Shown here: positions 1 to 11,255 of the stretch, piece after piece | Layout: each line of letters starts with the position of its first letter | How positions within the stretch are numbered: position 1 is the stretch's first letter | NCBI GenBank assembly: GCA_026027325.1 | Contig: JAMSLZ010000012.1 | Location: 744,001-808,000 of the forward strand | Reading direction: 5' to 3' | From: Actinomucor elegans | Lineage: Eukaryota > Mucoromycota > Mucoromycetes > Mucorales > Mucoraceae | DNA: 64,000 nucleotides | Notes under the pieces: model-generated | Seen by the model: the letters and a program-made list of their open reading frames with translations, nothing else | The model's database searches: none | Told to the model about the DNA's origin: nothing | Position numbers and translations under genes: made by a program

Positions 1-1
1 T

Positions 2-379
2 TATGCTGTCCGTAATCAAAAACTAAAAGTAATAGTTAAGCTTGTGGGTGAATTAGGCGTATATCCAAACCCTTACATATTGAAACAAGTACCAACCCCA
101 CTTGATCTGGCTAGATCAGGTGGACTCCGATCCATTATCGATTATTTGAAGCGGGTAGGCGCCAAAACTACGAAAGAGATGGAGAAAACCGGTTCACTTT
201 CAAAAGCATCATCCACCAATACTGCTACTACCGCTCATAATAGTGATAGCAGTACACTTAGCGGTGGAAGCAGTGCTAGCGCTGATAGCCTTCATGGGCC
301 GACTACTGCTATTGTAGGCGTAAGACAGTATTTACATACAAAGACCTCACAAATATTGCGCAGTACTTTTGATCTATAA
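2..379 (+). CDS. C-terminal part of an ankyrin-repeat-like protein (5' truncated by window edge)
   Basis: The reading frame is open from the first bases of the window, so this is the 3' end of a gene that begins outside it. The visible 125 residues contain one ankyrin-like unit (TPLDLARSGGLRSIIDYL, around residues 32-49) preceded by a helix-like segment that may be another unit. A Ser/Thr/Ala/Asn-rich tail of about 60 residues follows, probably disordered, and the protein ends in a short hydrophobic/aromatic stretch. Ankyrin units bind other proteins; no enzymatic domain is visible. The internal GTG at 44 is not the real start. Its function cannot be assigned from this fragment. Confidence 0.6.
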   Translation, partial: YAVRNQKLKVIVKLVGELGVYPNPYILKQVPTPLDLARSGGLRSIIDYLKRVGAKTTKEMEKTGSLSKASSTNTATTAHNSDSSTLSGGSSASADSLHGPTTAIVGVRQYLHTKTSQILRSTFDL

Positions 380-532
380 TCTTATGAAATATCCCTGCCC
401 TTTTCTTCTTTTTAACCTTAGTGTCCTTTCCTTTACTCTATATTTATATATATCTAATGACAACTGCTTATAATATTAATATGTTGTTTCTCTCTCTGTA
501 TATTTCCTGAATGGTTATATGATTTATTGAAT

Positions 533-1060
533 CTATCTTCTAGGACCTTGAAGAATGTCTTTGAGATTTCCTTGTGCATCAGAAGCTGAACGTTCCCAGT
601 ACTTTTGCGTTTTTTCCAATTGCTTGATTTCTTCATCAGCTTGAGTAACTGAATCAACATATTGTTTCTTCATATCACTCAAAGGGCTTTGAATAAACCT
701 AACAGACTCATCAATACACGTGTATATAAACGCGCTCTCTTTTTTTTTCGCTTACATTTTACCAATGGGTTTGTAGGTTTTGGTATCATCATCCAAACCG
801 TCTAATTCACGTCTTGTTAATTCAGCCAGCTTACGTTCACGTTGCTTTCCGGCAATCTGAGCCTTTACTGTATTCACTTGTTGTTGACTGTGAATGAATT
901 TGGATTGTAATTCGACAAACACCTAGGCAAGATTCATAAATGATTAACAAAACTCGAAAAATCCTGACCAATTTGGGCAATCTCGAAGAATCTCGCGTAA
1001 AATCAAGTAATTTCGGCGCAAACTTACTTTGCGAATGGTATCATCAGAAAGGGAAGCCAT
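533..1060 (-). CDS. PFD1: Prefoldin subunit 1
   Basis: Three exons (1060-1028, 922-756, 698-533) join in frame to a 121-residue protein starting MASLSDDTIRK. It is two long helices with a short central linker, the beta-type prefoldin fold: VFVELQSKF and IHSQQQVNTVKAQI in the first helix, DDDTKTYKPIGKMFIQS in the hairpin region, then a second helix (EEIKQLEKTQKYWERSA). The hairpin wording 'TYKPIGKMFI' is characteristic of subunit 1. Prefoldin is a cytosolic heterohexamer that hands unfolded actin and tubulin to the CCT chaperonin. Length matches the family (about 110-125 aa). The AN1 zinc-finger gene is divergent, about 200 bp away, so the two may share a promoter. Splice junctions are read by eye from GT/AG sites and reading frame. 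Confidence 0.88.
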
Positions 1061-1266
1061 AATATATTCTTGATCGATTATTAATTGGGCTAAATTGAAA
1101 AAAAGATGATTAATCTTTCTCGAGGCATCTATTAGCTTCTCGACGTGATTTTTCCTTTTGAGACTGCGCGCTGCTGAATTACAAGTAGAGCCTTAAAAGG
1201 CAAGAAAGCAGTGCCTTTTTTTTCTCCTCTTTTCCCTTTGTTTAAACAATAGAATACGTAATACTA

Positions 1267-2122
1267 ATGGAGTTTCCTGAACTTGGTAAAAGATGTCAAG
1301 CTGATGCTTGCAATCTGCATGGTAAGCTCAAGCCACAGTAGTCTATAAATGCTTCGACTTAAAACCTGTACAGACTTTCTGCCTTACACCTGCGTCAACT
1401 GTAAAAAGATCTTTTGGTATGTACCATTTCGAATGGAGTAAGAAAGAATGTCTTCATTAACATTGTTCATGTAGTCAAGACCACTTCAAATTGCAAGCTC
1501 ACAAGTGCCCCAGCTTGAATGATCCAAGCATGGATGTTCGGTAAATAATTATATATATATATACAGCTTCAATTCTAATACTTGTTTTGTCATAGAGTAC
1601 CTATTTGCCCTCTATGTGAAAAGCCAGTGCCTACAAAACGAGGCGCAGATCCCAATATCCGAGTAAGTTATATATTACTTAGCCTATTGTTCTACTTCTC
1701 ACTCGTTTCTGCAGATGAATCAGCATATCCAAAGCAATTGTTCGGACCTAGAACCCAAAACCGATAATACATGCCGTAAAAAGGGCTGTACAACCAAAAT
1801 GCTTGTGCCAATGCATTGTCCTGAATGTAGTCTTTCATTTTGTGTCAAACATAGATTAGAAATTGACCATCAATGCCAAGGAAAACCAGCAGCGCCAAGT
1901 CGATTCAAAAAGTCCGCAGCAGCAGTAGCATCAAATCAACCTTCTAGAGCCGAATTGGATAGACAAAGAAGAGAAAGAGCAAACGCTGCAAATCAAAGAA
2001 AACAAGAAATTGCTCGACTACAAAACAAGGCAAAACAAGGGAAAATTACGGACAATGAGCAAATTCAATTAGCAAAACTTTTGTCTTTAAAAGAGAAAGA
2101 CGGAAAGTGTACAATTAGTTAG
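1267..2122 (+). CDS. AN1-type zinc finger protein (ZFAND2/Cuz1-like)
   Basis: Five exons (1267-1321, 1374-1416, 1475-1540, 1596-1662, 1715-2122) give a 212-residue protein. Two AN1 zinc fingers are visible. The first covers about residues 10-50 (GKRCQADACNLHDFLPYTC, then the C..C, H and C ligands through AHKCPSL). The second covers about residues 90-135 (CRKKGCTTKMLVPMHCPEC, then FCVKHRLEIDHQC). The C-terminal half is a charged helix (RAELDRQRRERANAANQRKQ) ending with the motif QIQLAKLLSLKEKDGKC. This two-finger layout is that of ZFAND2A/B (AIRAP) and yeast Cuz1, which link the proteasome and Cdc48/p97 under proteotoxic or arsenite stress. The role here is inferred from family membership. No UIM was seen at the C-terminus, which favours the ZFAND2A/Cuz1 side over ZFAND2B. 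Confidence 0.85.
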
Positions 2123-4303
2123 TAGAGTCTTGCGTTTACATAATATAGAGTTAGAGTGTACACTTTTTTATATCATCAGGCCATATTGACCTTGAATAAA
2201 CATCCGTCAGCAGACCTTGTTAGCTTTTGTGTACAAGAGTATTATATATATGAATCTTTCACGCTTATATATACTTAGCATTTATTCAACTTGACCCATG
2301 GATGTATGGACCCATTGCGTAATCCAGAGTCTGTATATCTATATTAAATTATATTCATTCAAAAGAGCGTATTTTTTTTTTATCTTACCTGAAAACTATA
2401 TCTCGGTGACAGAAATCATTCTATGAGTAGAAAAGACAAGAATCTTTTATTCCTTTCATCCGATTTTTTAAATAGGCAATATGCATCAAGTGTATTCATA
2501 GTGTTTATATATAATTCTTTTGTGTATTAACAATACAAATGACTTATTACATTTTCTTCAACCATTAAATTTTTTTCTGGTAGGACAAGCTTGCAGTTTG
2601 TAACATACTCTATTTTACAATAGGCAATCCGTTTTGTATACAAGCAATTACAGCAACATTATTGATGTGTACTTTAAATACTTCATATACAGTTTCTTTA
2701 GAATCTATTGCTTTAAAATGTTGCAATATAGAGACAAAAAAGTGTCGCAGAAATGTGCCTATTGAGACTCCATCAAAATTATAAACATATGCTTATTATG
2801 AATTTCGATCCATTTTTAAACAACAATTAGCTGTTTGCAAGTTAAAAGAAATTGACCGTGTAGAACCCTTTTCAGTTTATACAGACTTTGTTGCATTCTG
2901 CCTACTATACCTGTTTAATATCAGCAATCAATATTATCTTCTCATTTGAACATGTTGAATCACAGCATTGAGATGAATCACAGCATTGAGAGAGTTTAAA
3001 TTCAGAAACTACCATTTTTGGCTTAGAACTCTGCTTAACCTAATTGAAGCTCAGTTTTATAGTAAGATATTTATGTGTTGCATTCTGCCTACCTCTCCAC
3101 CTGGACATCCCGATTTTGAACCTTAGTAACTCAAAAAAATTTTAATGAAATCAATACTTCAGAAATTTAGAGTTGCTCAGAATGGTCACTCAAATAAACA
3201 CATGCATCGATTTGGATGAGATAGAGTTTGAAGTTTCACTAATTTTTTTTTTTTTTTTTTTGAAAAAGAACTTGATTATAAAGAGCATTTGGTGGTTGTT
3301 GTTATTTGTCAGAGTTATGATTGATTAGTAAAGTTTTTGGTGCCGTTTAGAAACACACTCGTAATTGGAGTTTTGTCTATTAAAAAAAATAGATTTGCAT
3401 ATTTCTAAACCCACAAATTTTAATTACCTGGGACTAGGATTCATCAACATTCTTGAACAAATGCCACAAAATCTTCGGGGTTTATAATGTTATACCTTCT
3501 TCTAATGCCCCGTGCCCCAGCCATTCGTTCCATTTTCGACGTTTTTAAATTTCCCAACTGATCCCAGCTTCATGTTGCATCTGATTACATTTACATATTC
3601 ACATTGAACTACTAACACTGCTGGGGCCCTTACTTAACTCGAGTATAGAGTGTATACTGTATATTAATTATTGTAACTGAATTACATATATACCATATAC
3701 TCGATTATCCGATAGATCTCTTATTCAATCTTGGTCAGATGCTGCATATGTTTAGTAATCTATGTTCAGAATGGGCCACTGTAACTGATAGGGCGTTTAT
3801 TTAACCGAGTTTCCGCAAGGGTAGGCGAAATGTAGTAAATTGCTTGAATTCTGCATAAACTATCCAATCGCCTTTGGATCTCATTACTAATTCTGATTTC
3901 TTAATGCACCAACGAATGAGTAATTTATGCCCGGAAAGAGCTGCTGTATTTAATAGAATCTTTGTTTAACTGAAATATAATCTATATCTTTTATCTTATC
4001 GAAAATGACAAGTTTTTCATGTTACCTTGGACACTGCAGTGCTTCGTTACTCGGATTGGCTTTTAATAGTAATGTGTGGAGCAATGTATTCACTATGAAT
4101 ATGCAATCAATCTGTTACCCAACCCTTAACTGTTACCCAAATACACGTTCTTTCTCCCGATTTTGCCCGCATAGTTGGATACTGCGGCGCTGGCACCGTG
4201 CGCAACGCAAACTAAAACTGTGGTTAGACATCTGGTACATGAATAATTTCGAATTATAAACACAAAGACACAGCCTTTTCTCTACTTTTGATAACACAAA
4301 AGG
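2123..4303. other. AT-rich spacer with degenerate repeats
   Basis: No convincing gene was found. The spacer holds a perfect 18-bp tandem duplication at 2956-2991 (unit TGAATCACAGCATTGAGA), a T19 homopolymer at 3243-3261, the word GCATTCTGCCTAC twice (about 2892 and 3080), and members of a dispersed spacer repeat (core TGCATCTGATTAC near 3577, GTATATTAATTATTG near 3659, ATAGATCTCT at 3712). An ORF at 4005-4259 has no protein-like composition and is treated as chance. The last few hundred bases should carry the acyltransferase promoter; no clear element was recognised. Confidence 0.5.
2956..2991. repeat. 18-bp perfect tandem duplication
   Basis: Two adjacent identical copies of TGAATCACAGCATTGAGA lie in non-coding DNA. 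Nothing links it to a gene. Confidence 0.85.
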
Positions 4304-5745
4304 ATGCCAATCGAGACTTATACGATCTTCCCTACCAATAAATATAATCGCCCAGCTCCACCAGCGACCATAACTCTTCATGGCCTTGATCTTCTTAGCC
4401 CTCCTCTACAAATCCGTAACCACCGGTTTTATCGGTGTCCAACTAGCACTTTTTCGGAAGCAGTTGATGAATTAAAATCTTCTCTTGCCGAAGCATTGGA
4501 ATTGTATCTACCAGTTGCTGGAACTGTGGTAGTCAAAGAAAATGGTGAGGTATATATTGCAACGGATGCTGCAAATATTTTGGGTACACCGTTTCTGGTC
4601 GATGTCAAAGACACACCTTATACTGTTGATGGAGTCGACTTGTCTCCCCGATCTGATATAATGCTTCCTCCATTATCAAGTTCGTTGGCAGTCAAAGTAA
4701 CTCAGGTAATATAAAATACTCGATATTTTATAATCTTTTCGCTCACTCCATCTCAACGTAGTTTTCTTGTGGAACTATAGTTGTAGCTACTTCCATCAAT
4801 CATCAAGTCGCTGATTTACGTGGTTTCCTCGATTTTCTCGAACTCTGGGCTTCACTTGCTCGAGGTGAGCCTGTTGATTTCACGGCCATTCCTGACGATT
4901 GGTCTCGTAATCCCAGTCGATTCTTTCCTGATCTGACTAATGAAGCAGCAGCAACAGTCCCTTTTCCTCGTCCATTCACTGTCCTTCCTTCTCCAGCAAC
5001 TGCTCCACCATCATTCTTTATGGTGCCATCGGAAATTACAACTTGGAAATTCACCAAAAGCTCAATGGCACAATTGAAAAGCGATTTTTCTCCTCCCAAA
5101 GAATCGAATTCATGGATATCAACAGGAGATGCACTGGCTGCTCTTGTGTCTGGTGTCATTACGCGCGCGCGCGAAACTAGCAATATACCAAGACTGGACG
5201 GAAGATCAAGCGTAGAATCTCAAACCGAGACCATTGCCTTGGCTGGTGACGGTCGTGAAAGATCTCCAGAAAAAAAAATGGTTGGCGGTCGCTATTTTGG
5301 AAACTTTAATAACCTTTGGAGTGCTACTGTTTCTCGCGCCGATCTATTATCGCCCACCTGCGAATCAGGTTCCCGCCTTGCGGTTTCTATTCGAAACAGC
5401 TTGGATGCTGCACTTTCGCCAGAAGCCATTGCCAAAAGAATTGCCTTTTTTGATAACCCTCAAAATACACAGCCTCCTGGCCGTATTGTTTGGTCTGCAG
5501 ATTTGATCTCGACGAACTGGTGCCAATTTGATCTGCAAGGCCCTAAACTAGATTTTGGTTGGGGAAAACCTTTTAGAGCAACAGGTGGTAGTTTTAAGGT
5601 CCTTCCACCGGGATACTTCATTATCACAAAGGATATGGATTCTGAAACTACATTAGTTGTGTTGACAGTGGAGAACGAAGGTGGGGATGTGTTGAAGGCG
5701 GATCCATTGTTAAACAAATATGCCACTTTAATCCCCAACTATTGA
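4304..5745 (+). CDS. BAHD-type (HXXXD) acyltransferase
   Basis: Two exons (4304-4705 and 4762-5745) encode 461 residues, the normal BAHD length. The family's catalytic HXXXD is H148-Q-V-A-D152 in SINHQVADLRG, where the His acts as general base. The structural DFGWG motif is complete at residues 398-402 (KLDFGWGKPFRA). The C-terminus FKVLPPGYFIITKDMD is also family-typical. These cytosolic enzymes transfer an acyl group from acyl-CoA to a hydroxyl or amine of a small molecule. Fungal members include trichothecene acetyltransferases and plant-type members include hydroxycinnamoyl transferases. The substrate cannot be read from sequence. A short (GC)n-like run (5160-5172) encodes TRAR. No other biosynthetic gene is adjacent, so it is not in a visible metabolite cluster. 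Confidence 0.88.
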
Positions 5746-7009
5746 TTTTAGTCGTTGACCGATTAATTACAAATATCTAATTTAATAAAATAAAAAAACC
5801 ATTATTATTGCTCGGTATCATTGTACGTTTTTGCAAATTATAAAAAAAGATGCTATTTGGAAATTAATGGCTGAGGGGAGTGTACACCATCCACTTCCAA
5901 TATCTACATTTGCTATGCAGTTTTGGTCAAACATCTCATTTGATTAGTGGTGCATGATTATAATGAACCAAAAAGCTTAATTTAATTGAAGTACAATGTG
6001 TGTAGCGTATATTAATTATTGAAAGTACGCCGCATATATTCATATGTACCAGTTCCAATTCTCCATAGATCTCTGTACCAGTATGTCATTATTATTAAAC
6101 ACATTCATCTTTTGACTGCTAATTCACACCATGGTACATGTTATAAACCGTATGTCCTTTAATTTTTACAAGTGCTCAATGATAATGTATTACATAATCC
6201 ACCCATTGTTGATTCCTTTACCAATAAAATTGGTACATGGCCAATGATCGTGCATGCAAAGGTTTTAGGCTAATCAATCCCTTAACGGGAATCGATGGTA
6301 TATTATTATGACACTAAAAGGTACGATTAGATCATAGGGCACGTTCTCAATGGTGCAGATTGAATATACATTGATAAATCTCAATCCAAGTCAATGGATA
6401 TATAAAGTTACCTACTTCTTCGCCATGAAGACTTAATCATCACTTTAATGGAGAAAATTCGCAATATTAACTAGCTGTCGTGTTTGATTGATAATACTTG
6501 TTGAATAGGAGCTGTTGCATCTACTATACCTGTTGTCTGACTAAAGTATAGAGGATATGAATTTATGAAAAATATAATTAATGATCTCTAGGTCTCTTGA
6601 CCAATTCCGGCTTGACGATACAGCTAATATTTAAATACATTATACCTGTCGCACCCTAAATCTTCGTTTTGTAGCGTCAGTATCGAAATTATGCAATGTC
6701 TCTCAAAGTAAATGGAAAACAGTATATATTATAGTCTACTGCTACTAACTGCTTGATAATAAACTTTATAGTCATTGATATATAAAGTTTTAGTGGTGCT
6801 ACATATTAGAATAGGAGCCTTGCAAACATCAAGAATAACGGAAGTAACGCCAATTTGAGATACTGTACTTTCCAAATAATTGGGAAAAGTTTCTGATAAA
6901 ATTGAAATTTAGAACTCTTAAAATAAAAAAAGTTTTATTGATCAGTTGAGAAAATGTTGGCCCTATTTTGGAAATCTCAAAGATTTTTTTGCCAAAGAAA
7001 ACGATCAAA
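5746..7009. other. AT-rich spacer without a recognisable gene
   Basis: Only short chance ORFs are present. The spacer includes copies of the dispersed repeat words (GGTCAAACATCTCATTTGATTA near 5925-5946, GTATATTAATTATTG near 6007, ATAGATCTCT at 6065, and a looser copy near 6585-6625). Confidence 0.5.
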
Positions 7010-8290
7010 GAATGAAACTAAGTGTCTTATCCAGCCCCTGCAGTCTGCTAGCGTAACTTGGAAGCAATAATCTACAATTCGAGGAGTCAAGATGTTGCTG
7101 TGATCAAAAGGCCGTTCCTTGACACCATATTTTACATTCGACCGAAATTCAATAGGATTAAGAAATAAAAAGTATGGCGGAAAGTAAGCACAATTGTGGC
7201 TCCTTTCCTCAATGAACTCTCACAGCAACAAGCCTATGTACAAAAACATTGATTGTAGCGATATAACAGTCTTTCATCTCAGGTTTGTCAAGAATATTCA
7301 TTATGTTGTCTTCATTCCTTGTTTATCAAATACAGCCCAGGCGAAGGAGTGAACATCGTTCAATGCTGAATAGCATAGCCTATAAGATATTTAATAAACA
7401 TATGGAATACGATTTCCAATGCTACTTGTTATGGGTATCAACAAAGTGCACTTTGAATTTTTTTTAATATGTTAAAGCTGGCATAATTGTATTGGCCAAC
7501 AAGAATCTTCGGCATCACGAGTAAGTTAAACATTGCTTCGTGATGATCAAAACTTATTTTGGTTTTATTATTTTTATCAAACGTGAGAGACATCCCAGAC
7601 AATAGGACTTCTGTTTCAACGCCGGTTATCAATACCTTTCTGTTAGTGTCATATTTCAACTATTCATCAGTAATGTCCTTGCGAGCTGAGCTATATTATC
7701 ATGTTGGGTCATTGCCTGTTCTTATCTCTCTTTAATCTTTTGGATAACTTCACTGGCTTTGTAATTGCTTATAACAGTGAACCTTGACTCATCTGTCCAG
7801 ATAGCACACCTCCACTATTCAAGTGACCATTTGACTTTGTATCTGGCCCATTGAAAATATTTAGCCTTATGATCAGCCATCAATCAGACTTGTGAAATTT
7901 AATATAGGGCTCAAGACATAGTTCTTTGATATATTTAACCATAATATTCTTGGGGGTGTGAATATCAGCTGATTCTAGTCAAGCTAAATGTTTCTGAAAA
8001 GTGCATTGTTGGTTTGTGTATAATTTTTCTCTTTAAAGCTCTTTTATCAGCTGTAGACATTATTCTTGGAGCACCACAACATGAAGCATTGCCCAAGCTG
8101 CCTGTTTCTTACTATTTTTTTTAAATAATTAAGTGAACCTATGAGAAGAGAATACCAATTGATCGCAAAATCTCTGCTTGCTTCATACTAGATTCAAAAT
8201 GCCCAATAACTCGTTCTTTATCCAACTCGGAGTATTCTTTTTACGGTATGGTAAACTTTGACTTTTTGAAGAGACTTTTTAAAATATTTA
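7010..8290 (-). pseudogene. Decayed Tc1/mariner-family transposase
   Basis: Reading the minus strand from high to low coordinates gives transposase pieces in the correct order but in broken frames. A helix-turn-helix-like segment lies near 8240-8140 (ELDKERVIGHFESSMKQAEI). A linker follows near 8080-8020 (GAPRIMSTADKRALKRK), then the catalytic-domain entry near 7860-7770 (KYFQWARYKVKWSLE, a stop codon, then IWTDESRFTV). The C-terminal block lies near 7190-7010 (YFPPYFLFLNPIEFRSNVKY and, later, GWIRHL). These match the Tc1 landmarks for the DNA-binding repeat, the first catalytic Asp (DES) and the PPYSPDLNPIE region. Stops and frameshifts interrupt it, so it is inactive. Terminal inverted repeats were not found. 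The longest surviving open piece is 7438-7659. Confidence 0.75.
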
Positions 8291-9978
8291 ACAAAGACAT
8301 AGCTGTTTATGTATCAATTATAGAAGAAGAAAAAATTGGTTTAAAAACAGGAAGATTTGTTTGAAATTAGGTGTACAATTGTTGTTCCTCCGAGATATGA
8401 AATTTATAATTTAATCGGCAATCAGAGATGATTATAGTGCACTACAGCATCATGAAAACTCCATAGCATTGGCCTTGGGAAACCTCGATTAAATGTTGCA
8501 TAATAGTAATGCAAGGTCAGGATGGGTTATTATATCTAATAAAACCATTATTTGTCTGAAATTCAAGATGCATGCTATATATTTACCACTGGCAATGCAT
8601 TATATACGCTTCATGCAAACTAGTGGATATATTGATCTATGCTAGTCCTTTAGACCAATCCTCATCAAATTTCGTATCAGCTTAATATCCCGTGCCCAGA
8701 ATGAATACTACATCTGGTAAGCATTTGTTATCTTTGAGTTTGCAAAACACTTTGAAAACTAACACTAAGAAATTTCATTTTAATGACTCTTATATGTGCT
8801 TTACGTTCACCTTTTTGTGTAAAGTCTGTTTCTTAACGCCAAATATCAGTGTGTTTTATTGAAAATAATTGTTGAGCACGATGATGTACATAATGAATTA
8901 AACATTAAGTCATGGTAATACTTTGCAAGCAAAGTATATCGATGATAAGCTAATTTTAAAGTCAAGTGGCTACTATAACTGTCAAAGAGCTTTTGGATAT
9001 GCCTTGTTCATAGCAGGATGTCCAGATCATTTTTCCTTATTTGTTTCCTTTGTAAGTTTATACAAAGAATAAATTAGCGCTTTTCGCAGTTCCCTCCAAT
9101 GGAGTCACAGATGGAGATTCCTCCGCGTTCGAACAATAACGTTTGATTAAGTAAAACATATGTCAACTACGGCATACTTTGTGTTCGCTTTTTTCGATAT
9201 AGGAACGTCTTTATTATTTCATAAAATGTTTGCATTTGCATGTAAAACAAAAACAAAAAAATTACTAGAACCAAGCTGAACATGGGGATGTATTTTATAG
9301 TTCTTGAATAGGAGAAAGACGTAGACCTTCTACTATATAGCTGTTATCTTGAATTCTACATGATTAAATACTCAGAGTGGCTTTCTGGGATATTATAATA
9401 TAGTCAAGCTAACAGGTAACAAACAAATCGGGGTAGCAAGTAGAAATTATTATTGGCACTATTTTCTTTCCCAATACCTCCAGGACAGGACTATAGCCAA
9501 CAGATTCTTGAGCTTTAAAACAGACCTTATTTGCTGGTAAATGCTTAATGACGAGAAAGCCTAATAATATAAAAACAACACAACTTTGTAATGATGCTAG
9601 AAAATTTAACAACGTATGCAAGCTCATTTGGTTTAAAAAAAAAAGCCAGACCCTCTGCTGGATATAGTAGCTCTATTTGTGATTCTTGTTTGGGATATCT
9701 TGTATAATTGAGACGTCTGCAATTAAAATCAATTGCATTGATAGACGCATTATTTGGTTTCTCCAAGTTAGATAGTACTTTTATTTTTATGTCGGTATAC
9801 AACTACAAAAACACAAGATCAAATAAACTCATAGAGCTACAGTTATTAAAAGCTTTCTGTCCAGAGGGGCTTTGACTAGGTGTTAAGGTTTTGATGGCAT
9901 TTATATCACAGTTTGTAATGTACGCATTTTATTTCGATGTAAACAAGTAGCGTGCGTATCTAGTATTACTTAACTGTA
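8291..9978. other. Gene-poor spacer, possibly containing older transposon debris
   Basis: No intact gene was found. On the minus strand, the stretch about 8560-8400 weakly resembles the glycine-rich 'MVWG' block of Tc1-type transposases and could be a remnant of a second element, but similarity by eye is marginal. Two overlapping minus ORFs at 9409-9802 are AT-rich and match nothing recognised. The end near 9979 is the 3' end of the Integrator gene. Confidence 0.35.
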
Positions 9979-11221
9979 TTATTGCCATATCACTTTTCCC
10001 CACTGCAACGGTCCTACTGACCAGATTCCGGAATTTTCATCAAGAATCTTGACAAAGACATTGACCCAGGCTTCTTTTTTAGTCAAAGGTAGCAAATCTG
10101 GTGATTTAGATTTTGGCAAACTCAATAAACCAGTATAGGTGAAATATGAGTTTCGAACATTAGCAATATACACAGTAGGTGGCTGTAGCAATACGCCCTA
10201 ATACAAAATAGCAAACTGTTAATTAATCAATATTTTGTAGCGACTTGATTCTTTACAACTAACCTGGTCCACCAACATCTGTGCTGGTTCTGAAAACATC
10301 ATGTTCACGCCTATCCTATCGCTGTAATGCAATAGTTTTTCCTTGGTAACAAAACACACAATAATAGCTTTCGAGATTCTCTTCTCCAAATCTATATAAA
10401 AGAAATATGAGGATCAAGCCTTTGTACGTCTATTAAATCTCATTTTACTCTTGACATGTTGATTCACTTCTACTAGGCCTTCAAACTTTATCACAAGATC
10501 TTCGTTTGGTTGTAATTTCACAGGTTGTTTTTCGCTCATCAAAGGCTCTGTTGATAATTGTATATTGACATGCTTACGGCTACTGAAGAAGGATTTAGGC
10601 AGAACTAAAGGCTCTTTCAGTATTGTTTGCAAGATTGACATCATACCTGGAGTGCAGGTCTTTGTTGTGGTTTGTTAGATATCAAATAAACAATTTCTCT
10701 CATTCTATCTTACCGTCCGCCGATCTGTTTCTTCCAAATGAGCCAGCTCTTCCCAGTGTGTTGCTGTACGTACAAATCCACGACATAATTCCATCATACG
10801 AGCTATTGAATCCATGGCTGATATATTAGTCGCAGGTTCCTTGCTAATCAAGGGTATCAGCGAGGGATCAATGCAAAAAAATAGCTGATCTGAACCAACA
10901 AACGTACGAACAGCATGTTCACAAGCAAGTGCACAGATTTTGTATGATTCAATGACTTGTAGTAATTCTTTTTCCGTACCAAACTGCGACTGAGCCAAGA
11001 AATCGTATCTGAAAGCAATATTACGAAACTGAACAGCGCATGCTTGTAGTTGCTTCGATAATCTTTTGAATGAGATGGCCTGGATATCAAGTATTTGCAT
11101 TGTATGCTGTACAACTTCTATAAATTCCATTCTTAGCTGCAAGTACCAGTATTGCTTTGTCCTAGATTGATCAAAAGATTGCAAAGCCTACATGTGTTTA
11201 GTACAAAGACAAATGCAAATG

Positions 11222-11255
<34 letters not shown>

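Noticed and set aside
4005..4259. 84-aa ORF upstream of the acyltransferase
   Set aside because: It overlaps an antisense ORF of similar length, has no domain-like pattern, and is probably chance in the promoter region.
8400..8560. Second Tc1-like block upstream of the transposase relic
   Set aside because: The resemblance to the MVWG region is too weak by eye to call a separate element.
9409..9802. Two overlapping minus-strand ORFs
   Set aside because: AT-biased composition with no recognisable motif; possible transposon debris, but not supportable.
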